NCBI RefSeq assembly: GCF_002954765.1 | Contig: NZ_MTPW01000001.1 | Location: 2,803,501 to 2,867,500, forward strand | Reading direction: 5' to 3' | Length of the DNA stretch: 64,000 nucleotides | DNA from: Nonlabens arenilitoris | Lineage (GTDB): Bacteria > Bacteroidota > Bacteroidia > Flavobacteriales > Flavobacteriaceae | Shown here: piece after piece, positions 54,401-62,882 of the stretch | Layout: each line of letters opens with the position of its first letter | How positions within the stretch are numbered: position 1 is the first letter of the stretch | Position numbers and translations under genes: made by a program | The notes under the pieces: generated by a model | What the model saw: only the letters and a program-made list of their open reading frames with translations | What the model was told of the DNA's origin: nothing | Databases searched by the model: none

Positions 54401-56564
54401 CATACCAGATTCTAATGAAATAGCGGTAGGTGAACGGCAATTTTTATTTAAAGATTTTAAATTAACTAATGGAAATCAAAGCATAGAATTAAGAAGTGAC
54501 CTACCTGATACTGATAATGATCACCTAGCTCTTTTACTAGATAATTTTAGACTCCAAGGGTTATTAAGTTATTTAAATTCTGATGAAAAACTAGCAACAG
54601 GAATTGTAAATGGTAAATTTATTTTAGATGATATTTATGGCGCTACTGGTATTCTAGCAGACTTGCAGATTAAAGATTTACATGCATTGGAAGTTCCTTT
54701 GGGTCAATTAAACCTAGATGCAAAATCATTAGATGGGTCAAGATATGATATGAATCTTGCTATTAAAGGAGCAAATGTAGATTTTGAACTTAAAGGTGAT
54801 TATGAAGCAACAGATACAGCAGCAAATCTTAATCTAGATTTAAATATTAATCAAGTTAATGTATCCACAATAGCAGGTCTATCAGACGATTTCTTTAAAG
54901 ACGGTAGTGGTTCTCTAAACGGAAAGTTTAAAGTCACAGGAACTACTATAGATCCCAATTATAGTGGTGAACTTAGATTTAATAATGCTAGTATTAATGT
55001 AGCAATGCTTGACACAAATTTTACTTTAAAAGATGAAAAAATAGCAATAGATAATGCTGGCATTACTTTAAATAAGTTGCGTATTGCAGATGCTCAAGGA
55101 GATATTTTTACATTAAATGGAAGTATTGGAACTGAGAATATTTTAGTACCAACATTTGATTTAAAATTGAAAGCCAAGGATTTTACAGCCTTGAACAGTA
55201 CTGCAAAAGATAATGATCTTTACTATGGTAGAGCTACCTTTGACGCAAATGCATCTATAACGGGTAATCTTACTATTCCAGTTATTAATCTAGACTTAAC
55301 CATTAAGGATGTGACAGATGTAACCTATGTCGTTCCTGCAACTGAATTAGATGTAGTGCAACGTGATGGTATTGTCCAGTTTGTCAATAAACAAAATCCA
55401 GATGCAATTTTAACTCAGACTGAAGAGGCATCAGCAACACTTACCGGATTTGATATTACAGCCGATTTTAAAATTAGAGACGATGCAAAATTGAAAATCA
55501 TCATTGATCCTAGCACCGGTGATAATTTACAAGTGGCTGGTAGTGGTGATCTTAGATACAGAATGACGCCTAATGGCAGAATGACGCTAACAGGACGATA
55601 TGAAATCGATAATGGCTATTATCAACTTAACCTTTATGAAATTGTCTCTAGACGATTTGATCTTGCTAAAGGTGGAAGCATTACATGGTCTGGAGATCCA
55701 TTTGATGCAAATTTAGATGTAAGTGCTATTTATAAGGTAGAGACCAGTGCTAGTGCTTTAATGGCTAGTCAAACTAGTGGTGCAGATTTAAGTACTAAAA
55801 ACAGTTTCCGTCAGCAATTACCTTTCTTAGTGTATTTAAATGTGGATGGTGAATTAATGCAACCAGAGATCAGTTTTAAAATAGACCTACCTAATGATGA
55901 ACAAGGTGCTGTAGGTGGACAGGTCTATGGTAGACTACAACAACTTAATAATCAAGATCAAGAATTGAATAAACAAGTTTTTTCTCTTCTAGTACTTAAT
56001 CGCTTTTTCCCTACTTCTGGAACAGATGGAAGCAATGGTGGTACAGCAACTATTGCCAGAGACAATTTAAACCAAGCCTTGAGTGATCAATTAAATCAAT
56101 ATGGAGGTAAATTACTAGGTAAGACTGGTATCGACTTTAGTTTTGGTGTAGATAGCTATACAGATTATCAAGGTACAAGTACACAAGAACGTACACAACT
56201 AGATGTAACAGCTAGTAAAAAATTACTCAATGATCGTCTAGTGGTAAGTGTAGGTAGTGAGGTCGATATTCAAGGATCTGCACAAGAAGGTGAAGAAACT
56301 CCAGTGATAGGTAATGTAAGTATTGAGTACTTACTTTCTCAAACTGGTCAATGGCGTCTAAAAGGTTTCCGTAGGAATCAGTATGATAATGTCATCGATG
56401 GTCAGTTGATTGTTAGTGGTATATCATTGATATTTACTAAAGAGTTTAATGAGTTTAAAAACTTATTTGCTAAAACGGTCCTTGAAGAAAATCAAAAGGC
56501 TCGCAAAGAGGAAGAAGAAGAGCGGCAAGAAGACGAAAAATCAACAGAATCAGATAACAAGTAA
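51480..56564 (+). CDS. tamB: Translocation and assembly module protein TamB (AsmA-like, DUF490)
   Basis: Very long envelope protein (1694 residues) with one N-terminal membrane helix (about 24-42, GILIFLFLLLLFIRSPWGQ). The rest is a repetitive beta-strand rod as in TamB and other AsmA-like bridge proteins, ending in the conserved DUF490 domain (from about 1370, with RYEIDNGYYQLNLYEIVSRRF and FLVYLNVDGELMQPEISF). TamB spans the periplasm and helps phospholipid transport or barrel assembly. The start is GTG at 51480; the next in-frame ATG (51549) would cut into the basic stretch before the helix. The tail is Glu/Lys-rich. A palindrome copy (54311-54324) encodes LSRKR. The TamL-like gene starts 9 bases later. 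Confidence 0.9.
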   Translation: MQKQKSQTSIKSPYRWLRRFGRTMLGILIFLFLLLLFIRSPWGQNIIVGQAIDYVQDKTGTEVKLERAFVTFDGNVQIDGLYLGDFKNDTLIYSHSLEADLALWPLINGTGIDIDYLEWDGLTARVIRQDSIKGFNYQFLMDAFATAPDTTASQPLNLHIGEFRLTNFDVVYKDQVGEMDATALFDELVLEMNELDLEQMIVDVENLSLKNAVINYEQDVVTSLAKAEKDHFPNQDTNLAEAITDDANDSQLPLLKANNINLTNVKLNYNSEPDGIALRTNIGTLESSIPMADVQNNQYEISKFKLHSSTVELLIEDESTVVTTTTSEPIVIEWPDFNIKLDHLSFNENNFLYRLNDAPLSSVQLSPDALLLTKINIELHDFNLANQKASVVLDQISLREHSGIDVKQLSGVIQLTDKNFNIEKLNGQINNSAINGSIALGYQGINQLVNHPELLKLNASIPVYKLDLKDLYRFQPDLASNSYVRQIAKQPLTGRIIVSGSTDNLQVDGFNINWGQNSATANGTLTHVTDVNRLTFEFPNINVSAYRTSLLPFINEKDLGITLPQKAQLIANLSGNVNKIKGKADLTTSYGFMTIDGNFNNGSKIQFESTVDIEELELSKMLSMPELGNLSLQLQTSGSGSNVEDLDASMDGTITSFAYNNYPLTNIPIKGSMNNGSGIITSKFKDDNVNIALASNFKLDQQLTIVDAAVDVIGIDLRAFGITSQNVKAAGKIDMSYAGNGTDYQIKTTVDDGIAVFDEQSYLLGQLNMDAFVTADSTSLDIKNKMLDLELRSNTGPQNIATALQRHIDRYLTTSQQMDTIQPVVMKINGNVRPAPILRDVILPRLQSLDTINIAVDFNEKERKLDSDIKVDYVKYADSEIDSLVISSQSDAQNLQFQLGFKNIAAGPINIKRTALTGIVAENKLNIDFTSYDDEERLIHFASTLSRKRDIDGIENLIFNLSIDDLILNKQPWFIPDSNEIAVGERQFLFKDFKLTNGNQSIELRSDLPDTDNDHLALLLDNFRLQGLLSYLNSDEKLATGIVNGKFILDDIYGATGILADLQIKDLHALEVPLGQLNLDAKSLDGSRYDMNLAIKGANVDFELKGDYEATDTAANLNLDLNINQVNVSTIAGLSDDFFKDGSGSLNGKFKVTGTTIDPNYSGELRFNNASINVAMLDTNFTLKDEKIAIDNAGITLNKLRIADAQGDIFTLNGSIGTENILVPTFDLKLKAKDFTALNSTAKDNDLYYGRATFDANASITGNLTIPVINLDLTIKDVTDVTYVVPATELDVVQRDGIVQFVNKQNPDAILTQTEEASATLTGFDITADFKIRDDAKLKIIIDPSTGDNLQVAGSGDLRYRMTPNGRMTLTGRYEIDNGYYQLNLYEIVSRRFDLAKGGSITWSGDPFDANLDVSAIYKVETSASALMASQTSGADLSTKNSFRQQLPFLVYLNVDGELMQPEISFKIDLPNDEQGAVGGQVYGRLQQLNNQDQELNKQVFSLLVLNRFFPTSGTDGSNGGTATIARDNLNQALSDQLNQYGGKLLGKTGIDFSFGVDSYTDYQGTSTQERTQLDVTASKKLLNDRLVVSVGSEVDIQGSAQEGEETPVIGNVSIEYLLSQTGQWRLKGFRRNQYDNVIDGQLIVSGISLIFTKEFNEFKNLFAKTVLEENQKARKEEEEERQEDEKSTESDNK
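54311..54324. repeat. Dispersed palindrome copy inside tamB
   Basis: Perfect 14-mer extended to CACG and CGTG, translated LSRKR. Confidence 0.9.
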
Positions 56565-56573
56565 ATCAGACTA

Positions 56574-58853
56574 TTGAAAGCAAACAATTATATACGCAGT
56601 CTAATAACCTTGAGTTTATTCTTAATCATAACATCTTGTGCTGTAAAAAAGTATGTGCCCGAAGATGAATTGCTTCTCAATGAGACCTATGTGGATATCA
56701 AACTAGATTCACTAACAGATGTAAAAGATGTCGCTGCGTTAAAAGCTCAATTAGATCTCACTATATCGCCGCAACCTAATAGTACTTTTTTAGGAATGAG
56801 ACCAGGCTTGCATTACTATTATAAGGTTAAAAGGGATAGTGGCGGCTTTATAGCGCGATTTATGAATAGAAAGATAGGAGAGAAGCCTGTCTATTTATCT
56901 GATGTAGAACAAGAGGCAACAAAGGATCTATTGCGCAATAGATTAGAAAATAGAGGTTTTTTCTTCAGTAATATAACTTCAAAAACAATTGAAAATGAAA
57001 AGCAAAAGGAAGCTAATGTGACCTATGAAGTAACTTTACCTAATCCGTATAGATTAAAAACCTATCAGGTTGATAATGATTCTATACCATTTTATAAAGT
57101 TCTAGAAAATCAACTAAAAGACTCTCCAATTAAACCAGGATTACGCTTTGATCTGTCGGCCTTAACACAAGAGCGAGAGCGTATAGATAGCAACCTGAAA
57201 GGTAAAGGCTATTATAATTTTAATTCTGGGTTTTTAATATTTCAAGCAGATACTAATCAGTATGATAATAGAAGGTTTGATTTATTTCTTAAACTCAAAA
57301 AAGATGTACCTACTAAGGCTATAAAACCCTATCAAATAAAAGCTGTAAAGGTTTACCCATACAACGTTACTGGTAATGATTCTACTGTTATGGATAGTGT
57401 GCGTTATGCAGGTAAGGATTATTTACAAGAATCGGATTTTTTTAGACCAGATCGATTAGACCCATTTATTTTATTAGAACCAGGAGATTTATATAATCCA
57501 TCTAAATCTAGGTCTACTAGTAGACGCTTAGGCTCTATAGGAGCATATAAATTTGTGAATATTGAATATAAAGAGTTACAAGAATCTAATGATAGCCTTA
57601 ACTACCTAGAGGCAAACATCTATCTTTCTCCCTTAAATAAAAGAGCCCTAAGAGCAGAATTACAAGCGGTCACTAAATCTAATGATTTCACAGGACCTAG
57701 TTTAGGACTTACATTTTCTAACCGCAATCTTTTTAAAGGTGGAGAAGTTCTTAATATAAAAGCTACCGGTACCTATGAAGTGCAAGTTGCTGGTAATAGT
57801 GATGCTGGTCAGACCAGTACAGAGTTTAGTCTAGGAGCAGATTTAATCTTTCCACGCATGTTAGCACCTATTAACGTGGATAGTGATTATTTCGAATATG
57901 CAATTCCTAAGACCAAAACCAGTCTAAGCGCAACTATTTTAAATAGAAGTCAACTATATAGCTTACTCACCTTTTCAGGTAGTTTTGGTTATACTTGGCA
58001 AGCAAATCGATATGTAACACACGAGTTCAATCCTATTTCTATTAACTATGTAAATCTGTTGAATACGTCTACAGAATTTGAAGAAATACTAGATGAGAAT
58101 ACCTTTTTACAAAACAGTTTTGAGCAGCAATTCATTTCTGGATTAACTTATTCATTTACTTATAACGAGCTTATTGACGAGCGTAAGAAGGCTTTGTTTT
58201 ATGTGAATAGCACTCTAGACATAGCTGGTAATAGCATCAGCTTATTAAGCAAAGAAAATGATGAAGGAAAGAATGAATTTCTAGGACTAGAATATGCACA
58301 ATATGCAAAGGCAGATGTAGACTTTAGATTTCACTATTTATTGAATAAAGATTCTCGTATCGCCACCCGATTTTTTGCTGGTTATGGCTTACCCTATGGT
58401 AATAGCGATGTGTTGCCATTTAGTAAACAATACTCTTCAGGTGGCGCTTATAGCGTTCGTGCTTTTAGAACGAGATCATTAGGTCCAGGTGTTTATAGTC
58501 CAGCGGATGATGACGATCGTTCCTTCTTTGATCAATCAGGTAATGTTCGATTAGAAGCAAACATTGAATATCGTTTCCCTATCTATAGCTATTTTAAAGG
58601 AGCTTTGTTTATCGATGCTGGTAATGTATGGAGCACAGCTGGTAATGGATTACCTGGTGGTAATTTTTCTAGTAATTTCTATAACGAATTAGGGATAGGA
58701 GCAGGACTAGGAATGCGTGTTGATGTACAGGGATTTGTGATACGTTTTGATCTCGCTGCACCATGGCATGATCCATCTATGCCATCTGGTGATCGATGGA
58801 ATTTTGATGTAGAAAACCCAGTATTTAATTTTGCCATAGGTTATCCGTTTTAA
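56574..58853 (+). CDS. tamL: TamA/BamA-like outer-membrane lipoprotein (TamL type), TTG start
   Basis: Protein of 759 residues with a lipoprotein signal (LIITSC, Cys22), POTRA-like repeats (about 30-370) and a C-terminal Omp85 barrel (about 375-759). The barrel carries the RAFRTRSLGPG segment (the loop-6 VRGF-like motif) and ends with NPVFNFAIGYPF, a barrel signal ending in Phe. A lipidated TamA homolog next to tamB is the Bacteroidota TamL arrangement. Start is TTG 56574, 9 bases after tamB; no ATG gives the signal peptide. Together with TamB it should form a trans-envelope path for barrel proteins or lipids. Confidence 0.88.
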   Translation: MKANNYIRSLITLSLFLIITSCAVKKYVPEDELLLNETYVDIKLDSLTDVKDVAALKAQLDLTISPQPNSTFLGMRPGLHYYYKVKRDSGGFIARFMNRKIGEKPVYLSDVEQEATKDLLRNRLENRGFFFSNITSKTIENEKQKEANVTYEVTLPNPYRLKTYQVDNDSIPFYKVLENQLKDSPIKPGLRFDLSALTQERERIDSNLKGKGYYNFNSGFLIFQADTNQYDNRRFDLFLKLKKDVPTKAIKPYQIKAVKVYPYNVTGNDSTVMDSVRYAGKDYLQESDFFRPDRLDPFILLEPGDLYNPSKSRSTSRRLGSIGAYKFVNIEYKELQESNDSLNYLEANIYLSPLNKRALRAELQAVTKSNDFTGPSLGLTFSNRNLFKGGEVLNIKATGTYEVQVAGNSDAGQTSTEFSLGADLIFPRMLAPINVDSDYFEYAIPKTKTSLSATILNRSQLYSLLTFSGSFGYTWQANRYVTHEFNPISINYVNLLNTSTEFEEILDENTFLQNSFEQQFISGLTYSFTYNELIDERKKALFYVNSTLDIAGNSISLLSKENDEGKNEFLGLEYAQYAKADVDFRFHYLLNKDSRIATRFFAGYGLPYGNSDVLPFSKQYSSGGAYSVRAFRTRSLGPGVYSPADDDDRSFFDQSGNVRLEANIEYRFPIYSYFKGALFIDAGNVWSTAGNGLPGGNFSSNFYNELGIGAGLGMRVDVQGFVIRFDLAAPWHDPSMPSGDRWNFDVENPVFNFAIGYPF

Positions 58854-58872
58854 AAAAGTCAGGTTAGGTAAC

Positions 58873-58886
58873 GCTTTCGCGAAAGC
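58873..58886. repeat. Dispersed palindrome copy after the TamL-like gene
   Basis: Perfect 14-mer 19 bases after the stop codon; followed by A-rich sequence, so it could also shape the transcript end. Confidence 0.9.
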
Positions 58887-58936
58887 GTAATCAAAAAAAT
58901 CTTACAATTCATTATTATTTTTAATAAAATAAGTGC

Positions 58937-58953
58937 TTAAATTGCTTGCTTAA
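58937..58953 (+). promoter_or_regulatory. 17-base motif shared with the gyrA upstream region
   Basis: TTAAATTGCTTGCTTAA lies 9 bases before the DUF805 start codon and occurs identically at 4851-4867 before gyrA. It contains the direct repeat TTGCTTGC. Role unknown. Confidence 0.35.
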
Positions 58954-58962
58954 ATTTAACAT

Positions 58963-59457
58963 ATGGAAACCAATAACCAACCCCAAAACACAGAAGTACG
59001 CTCACGTCGTGAGAGAGAACCATTTATGCCAGAATCCAATGGAATGACCATGATGGAAGCAGTAAAATCGGTTTTTAATAAATATACTGATTTTACAGGT
59101 CGTGCAAGAAGATCAGAATACTGGTACTGGCAATTATTTAATTTTATTGTATTTATAATCTTGTATGTACCTATGATTATAGGAGCAGCTACAGAGAATG
59201 AGGTGATAGCAATTCCATTTGGAATTCTTATGTTATTATATGTTCTAGCTACTATCATACCATCACTAGCTGTTATTGTAAGACGATTACATGATACTGG
59301 TCGTAGTGGTTGGTTTTATTTTATGGGACTTATTCCTTTTATAGGTGGTATTATTCTACTTATATTTTGCGTTGAGGACAGTAAACATGGTGCTAATCAA
59401 TGGGGACCTAATCCTAAAGGAATAGGAAATGATGATTTTAATCGCAATCAATTTTAA
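58963..59457 (+). CDS. DUF805 family membrane protein
   Basis: Protein of 164 residues. After a polar N-terminus the DUF805 pattern FNKYTDFTGRARRSEYWYW is clear (about 38-56), followed by hydrophobic helices (about 57-75, 80-105 and 122-140) with RRLHDTGRSGWFYF in the loop and a DSKHGANQWGPNPKG tail. Inner-membrane protein of unknown function. Its short upstream region carries a 17-base motif identical to one before gyrA. Confidence 0.93.
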   Translation: METNNQPQNTEVRSRREREPFMPESNGMTMMEAVKSVFNKYTDFTGRARRSEYWYWQLFNFIVFIILYVPMIIGAATENEVIAIPFGILMLLYVLATIIPSLAVIVRRLHDTGRSGWFYFMGLIPFIGGIILLIFCVEDSKHGANQWGPNPKGIGNDDFNRNQF

Positions 59458-59548
59458 GTAAATCTTAAAATTTAACAAATTACCTTAAATTTTCCTCAAC
59501 ATTTAACTGTTAAAGATATAAACTAGTTATCTTTAAAAATAAAGGTTT

Positions 59549-60667
59549 ATGTGGAGGAAAATTTTTCAGGTTTTAGGCTTAATTGCTGCATTATTAAGTT
59601 TATTACCTCTTATAGCTGCAGATTATTGGTGGATACGCATCTTTGATTTTCCACACTTACAACTTACCGCATTTACACTAATAGCCATATTACTTTATTT
59701 CTTTACGTTTAAGCCTAAATGGGTAAATGACTATGCCTATATAAGCATCTTAATAGGTTGTTTTATTTTTCAATTTGTAAAATTTATAGATTACACACCA
59801 TTTGTGGATGTAGAGGTTAAAGACAGTTCTGCTCATGTAAATAATGATTCTACAATTGCTATTTACACTGCTAATGTTTTACAAAAAAACAAAAATGGCG
59901 ATAACCTCTTTCAAGAAATTAAAGAGAAACAACCTGATTTAATCGTTTTTACAGAAACTAATCAACGCTGGAGTACAGCGATTAATAAACAAATAGGAAA
60001 GGATTATCCCTATAAGGTTGAACAACCGCAAGATAATACCTATGGTATGTTGGTTTATTCAAAGATGGCGCTAAAGGATACTAAAATTAAATTTAAAGTA
60101 GATCCTAATATACCTTCCATAGAGGCTAAAGTGATGATGAGAAATGGTCATCTATTTCAGTTATACGCGATTCATCCTACACCACCCATGCCACAGCATA
60201 ACCCTATGAGTACAGATCGAGATAAGGAATTGATTTTAACGGCTATGGCAAGCTATAAATCAGACTTACCTGTGATTGTTTTAGGTGATTTTAATGATGT
60301 AGCCTGGTCTGCTAGCACACAACTTACTAAAACGATAGGGAAGCTTTTAGACTTAAGAATAGGTAGAGGTTTTTATAATACTTATCATGCTCAATATCCT
60401 TTAATGCGATGGTCGCTTGACCACATCCTTATATCTCCAGAATTTAGACTAAAAGATGCTGGTACTGGTGTCAATTTTGATAGCGATCACTTTCCTTCTT
60501 GGGCGGTTTTAACTTTTGAGCCCGATCTAGCATCGCAGCAACAACCTAATGAACCATCTGAAGATGACTGGAAAAAAGTAAAAAAACAGATGAAAAAATC
60601 TGGAATTGAAAGTCTGGTAGACTTACCAAACATGATTGACAATGCAGGAGACGAGCTAGCAGATTAA
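59549..60667 (+). CDS. Membrane-anchored endonuclease/exonuclease/phosphatase family protein
   Basis: Protein of 372 residues. Three N-terminal hydrophobic helices (about 6-24, 33-52 and 60-78) precede an EEP domain with the family motifs TANVLQKN, FTETNQRW, LGDFNDVAWS, SLDHILIS and SDHFPSWAVL. The domain fold hydrolyses phosphodiesters; the substrate may be nucleic acid, sphingomyelin or a phospholipid headgroup and cannot be told. The active domain probably faces the periplasm or cytoplasm depending on topology. Its stop overlaps the end of the convergent DJ-1/PfpI gene by 4 bases. Confidence 0.88.
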   Translation: MWRKIFQVLGLIAALLSLLPLIAADYWWIRIFDFPHLQLTAFTLIAILLYFFTFKPKWVNDYAYISILIGCFIFQFVKFIDYTPFVDVEVKDSSAHVNNDSTIAIYTANVLQKNKNGDNLFQEIKEKQPDLIVFTETNQRWSTAINKQIGKDYPYKVEQPQDNTYGMLVYSKMALKDTKIKFKVDPNIPSIEAKVMMRNGHLFQLYAIHPTPPMPQHNPMSTDRDKELILTAMASYKSDLPVIVLGDFNDVAWSASTQLTKTIGKLLDLRIGRGFYNTYHAQYPLMRWSLDHILISPEFRLKDAGTGVNFDSDHFPSWAVLTFEPDLASQQQPNEPSEDDWKKVKKQMKKSGIESLVDLPNMIDNAGDELAD

Positions 60668-61410
60668 TTATCTTTATCTCGATCTATTATTAGATGTGGA
60701 TAATTTGAGAGATTATATTCTAGCACTAATCCACCGGCAAGATCATTTGTTACCACTGGGCCATACAATAAATCACATAAGTACATAGCAGCCTCAAAGG
60801 AGCGCGCACCACCAGCACTGGTAATAACCTTACCATCATGTACAAACCATACATTTTCTCTGATGTCTAAGCTGGGAAATCTGTCTCTCATCATATGGAT
60901 ATCACTAGGGAAAGTGGTTGATACCACATTATCAAGTAAACCTGCTTGAGCAAGAATAAATGCACCATCACAATGGGAAGTTATATAAATCGCTTTGTTC
61001 CCTATTTTTTCAACCCAATTTATTAATTCTTTGTTCTCTAAATCACTGTCTAGATGATGCTCTGCACTTGGTACAACAAGGATATCAATATGTGGTGCAT
61101 TTTCAAAACTATAATCTGGTTGCAATTGCAAACCTTCAAATGTCGTAATCATTTTTGTAGACTGGGCTACGGTAAATGTGTTCATCGCTTTTACGCTTTC
61201 GCGAAAGCGAGTATGTTGAAATATATCAAATGGTGCTGTCAGTTCTGTATTATATGTTCCATCCATTACTAAAAAGCCTACATTATAGGCATCTGGAAGT
61301 AGAGTAGGAGTTTGACTTTTTATGCTTACGGTGTCATCACTGATAGATTTCTGGTTTTGCTGACATGAAAGTAACGTTATGATGCACAAAAAAGCTATAG
61401 TTATCTTCAT
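60664..61410 (-). CDS. DJ-1/PfpI family lipoprotein
   Basis: Protein of 248 residues with a lipoprotein signal peptide (TLLSC, Cys16). The DJ-1/PfpI fold reads VGFLVMDGTYNTELTAPFDIF, then DILVVPSAEHH, then the nucleophile elbow ITSHCDGAFILAQAG with the reactive cysteine, and ITSAGGARSFEAAMYL. This resembles the amidase-like half of GATase1 AraC regulators but without the DNA-binding part, and it is exported. Function unknown. A palindrome copy (61195-61208) encodes RFRES. It follows crcB by 3 bases. Confidence 0.86.
   Translation of the reverse strand: MKITIAFLCIITLLSCQQNQKSISDDTVSIKSQTPTLLPDAYNVGFLVMDGTYNTELTAPFDIFQHTRFRESVKAMNTFTVAQSTKMITTFEGLQLQPDYSFENAPHIDILVVPSAEHHLDSDLENKELINWVEKIGNKAIYITSHCDGAFILAQAGLLDNVVSTTFPSDIHMMRDRFPSLDIRENVWFVHDGKVITSAGGARSFEAAMYLCDLLYGPVVTNDLAGGLVLEYNLSNYPHLIIDRDKDN
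61195..61208. repeat. Dispersed palindrome copy inside the DJ-1/PfpI gene
   Basis: Perfect 14-mer read in the third possible frame (FRES), so all three frames of the palindrome are used within the window. Confidence 0.9.
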
Positions 61411-61413
61411 TTG

Positions 61414-61785
61414 TTAGGCAATTTGTTTTCCTAGATGGTATGCACAGTAAACTGCAATGTATCCTAATATGATTGTTAAAAATAAATATAACAAGGCGCC
61501 AGTATAATTAGTCTCATTAGTAAGTTTAAAGAGATCTACAGAAAAGGTAGAAAAGGTAGTTAAACCACCACAAAAACCGATACCTAATAAAATATAGCCA
61601 TGACTGTCTAAAATATTTTTATGAGAAAATGATAGAAATAATCCTAATAAAAAACAGCCTAAAACGTTTGCCATAATCGTAGGTAACCATTTGATTTGAT
61701 CTGTATTCATCCATACGGAAAAAAGAAATCTTATGACACAACCTAAGCCACCACCAATAAAAACAAGTAAAAGTTGTTTAATCAT
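61414..61785 (-). CDS. crcB: Fluoride efflux channel CrcB (Fluc)
   Basis: Small four-helix membrane protein (123 residues) that exports fluoride as a dual-topology dimer. GGGLGCVIRFLFSVW (11-25) and GFCGGLTTFSTFSVD (about 73-87) contain the family's conserved Arg and the central GGLTTFSTF motif. No fluoride riboswitch is seen upstream, since its start overlaps the SRPBCC gene by 8 bases and so they are translationally coupled. Confidence 0.93.
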   Translation of the reverse strand: MIKQLLLVFIGGGLGCVIRFLFSVWMNTDQIKWLPTIMANVLGCFLLGLFLSFSHKNILDSHGYILLGIGFCGGLTTFSTFSVDLFKLTNETNYTGALLYLFLTIILGYIAVYCAYHLGKQIA

Positions 61786-62809
61786 TTTCTAGAACGGGTA
61801 AGTAAATCTCTGTTACATTATCTGCTGGATTAGGAGTTAATGCAGGATCTGTTTTGTAGATTTCAAATGGTGCTTGTAAACCAGATATATATCCTTGTTG
61901 TGCCATAAACAGCTGGCCTTTTTCCCAGGCTTCTTGTAAATGATCATAGGTACCTTTTAAAGTTACTTTTACAGCTCTTGTAGGCTCTATATAAGTACAT
62001 AAAACAGGTGCGTCACTTGCAGGAATTACCCGATCCCTTACAGGTACAGCAGCTGAAAATATGACACTATTATTGTTGTAGTCAAACTTTTCATAAATAC
62101 TCATAGGCATACCATACATAGATATTTTTTCTTCAGTCATGTACTTCATGATATCTTGTAACATTACTGCCATTTCATCAGAAAATTGATCCATGGTAGT
62201 TGAAGTAGTTTTATAAAGAATATAACCACCACCATAATCTACTAAACCAGGATTACTGATTTCGTATTTTTTCATTTCAATTAATAAATACTCTTCTATA
62301 TTATTAAGCCCTTTTTTATACATAGGTCTAATTTCTTCTTCTAAATCTAATCCAAAAATAAAATTCATAACCTTATTTTTGAGGCCATCTTCACCTTTAA
62401 TATTCCATACTACTTCTGTCCCTTCAGGTACTGGATTTAATGTCATTGTTACGACACTTTTTGAATCAGAAATACTAGTATGATATTCCATTTTTGACTC
62501 TATACTTTTGTTGGGTTCTAAAGAAGTAATTGTCATAGAACCATTACCGTATTCATCTTTAAAACTATAGTTTCCATTAATACCTGTTGTTATTTCACCT
62601 AACGTATTAGTTACATCAGTAGAATTAGTCCATGGATTCCAATGATTCCAGTTTTTAAAATCTGATATTTCTTCATATATCAATTCTGGAGGAGCTTTTA
62701 TCGTTTTCTTTTCTGTGATGTAATAAGTACCGTCTTGTAATGAAAAATATACAGCCGCACCTATGAAAATGACTAGTAAGAAGAGAAAGAGATATTTAAG
62801 GACTTTCAT
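61778..62809 (-). CDS. SRPBCC (START-like) and GyrI-like domain protein, membrane-anchored
   Basis: Protein of 343 residues with an N-terminal hydrophobic helix (about 4-22) as anchor. A polyketide-cyclase/SRPBCC domain follows (about 30-165, IKAPPELIYEEISDFKNWNHWNPW, GTEVVWNIKGEDG), then a GyrI-like/AraC-effector-type domain (about 185-343, with YGMPMSIYEKFD and YIEPTRAVKVTLKGTYDHL). Both folds bind small hydrophobic ligands, so a sensor or carrier role is possible; none is shown. The start is preceded by a TATATTTG element. crcB overlaps its stop by 8 bases. Confidence 0.85.
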   Translation of the reverse strand: MKVLKYLFLFLLVIFIGAAVYFSLQDGTYYITEKKTIKAPPELIYEEISDFKNWNHWNPWTNSTDVTNTLGEITTGINGNYSFKDEYGNGSMTITSLEPNKSIESKMEYHTSISDSKSVVTMTLNPVPEGTEVVWNIKGEDGLKNKVMNFIFGLDLEEEIRPMYKKGLNNIEEYLLIEMKKYEISNPGLVDYGGGYILYKTTSTTMDQFSDEMAVMLQDIMKYMTEEKISMYGMPMSIYEKFDYNNNSVIFSAAVPVRDRVIPASDAPVLCTYIEPTRAVKVTLKGTYDHLQEAWEKGQLFMAQQGYISGLQAPFEIYKTDPALTPNPADNVTEIYLPVLEND

Positions 62810-62828
62810 TTAGGGAAATTTATTTTCT

Positions 62829-62836
62829 CAAATATA
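62829..62836 (-). promoter_or_regulatory. Candidate -7 element (TATATTTG) for the SRPBCC-crcB unit
   Basis: Minus-strand TAnnTTTG match 19 bases before the start codon at 62809; no -33 TTG in range. Confidence 0.45.
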
Positions 62837-62847
62837 CGATTATGCAT

Positions 62848-62882
62848 AAAAAAAACGGTCGGAAAAGAATTCCGACCGTAAA
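62848..62882 (-). terminator. Terminator after the response regulator unit
   Basis: 10-bp stem ACGGTCGGAA with its complement, then a run of eight T on the minus strand. It lies about 180 bases beyond the response-regulator stop. Within the gap 62883-63063 there are smaller hairpins (AAGTC...GACTT near 62886-62902, and TACCC...GGGTA near 62998-63013) but no gene. Confidence 0.75.

Noticed and set aside
4710..61208. The palindrome as a parS (ParB) site
   Set aside because: Same architecture (TTTC..GAAA) but the centre differs from the parS consensus, and density of one per about 5 kb across the window is too high for parS.
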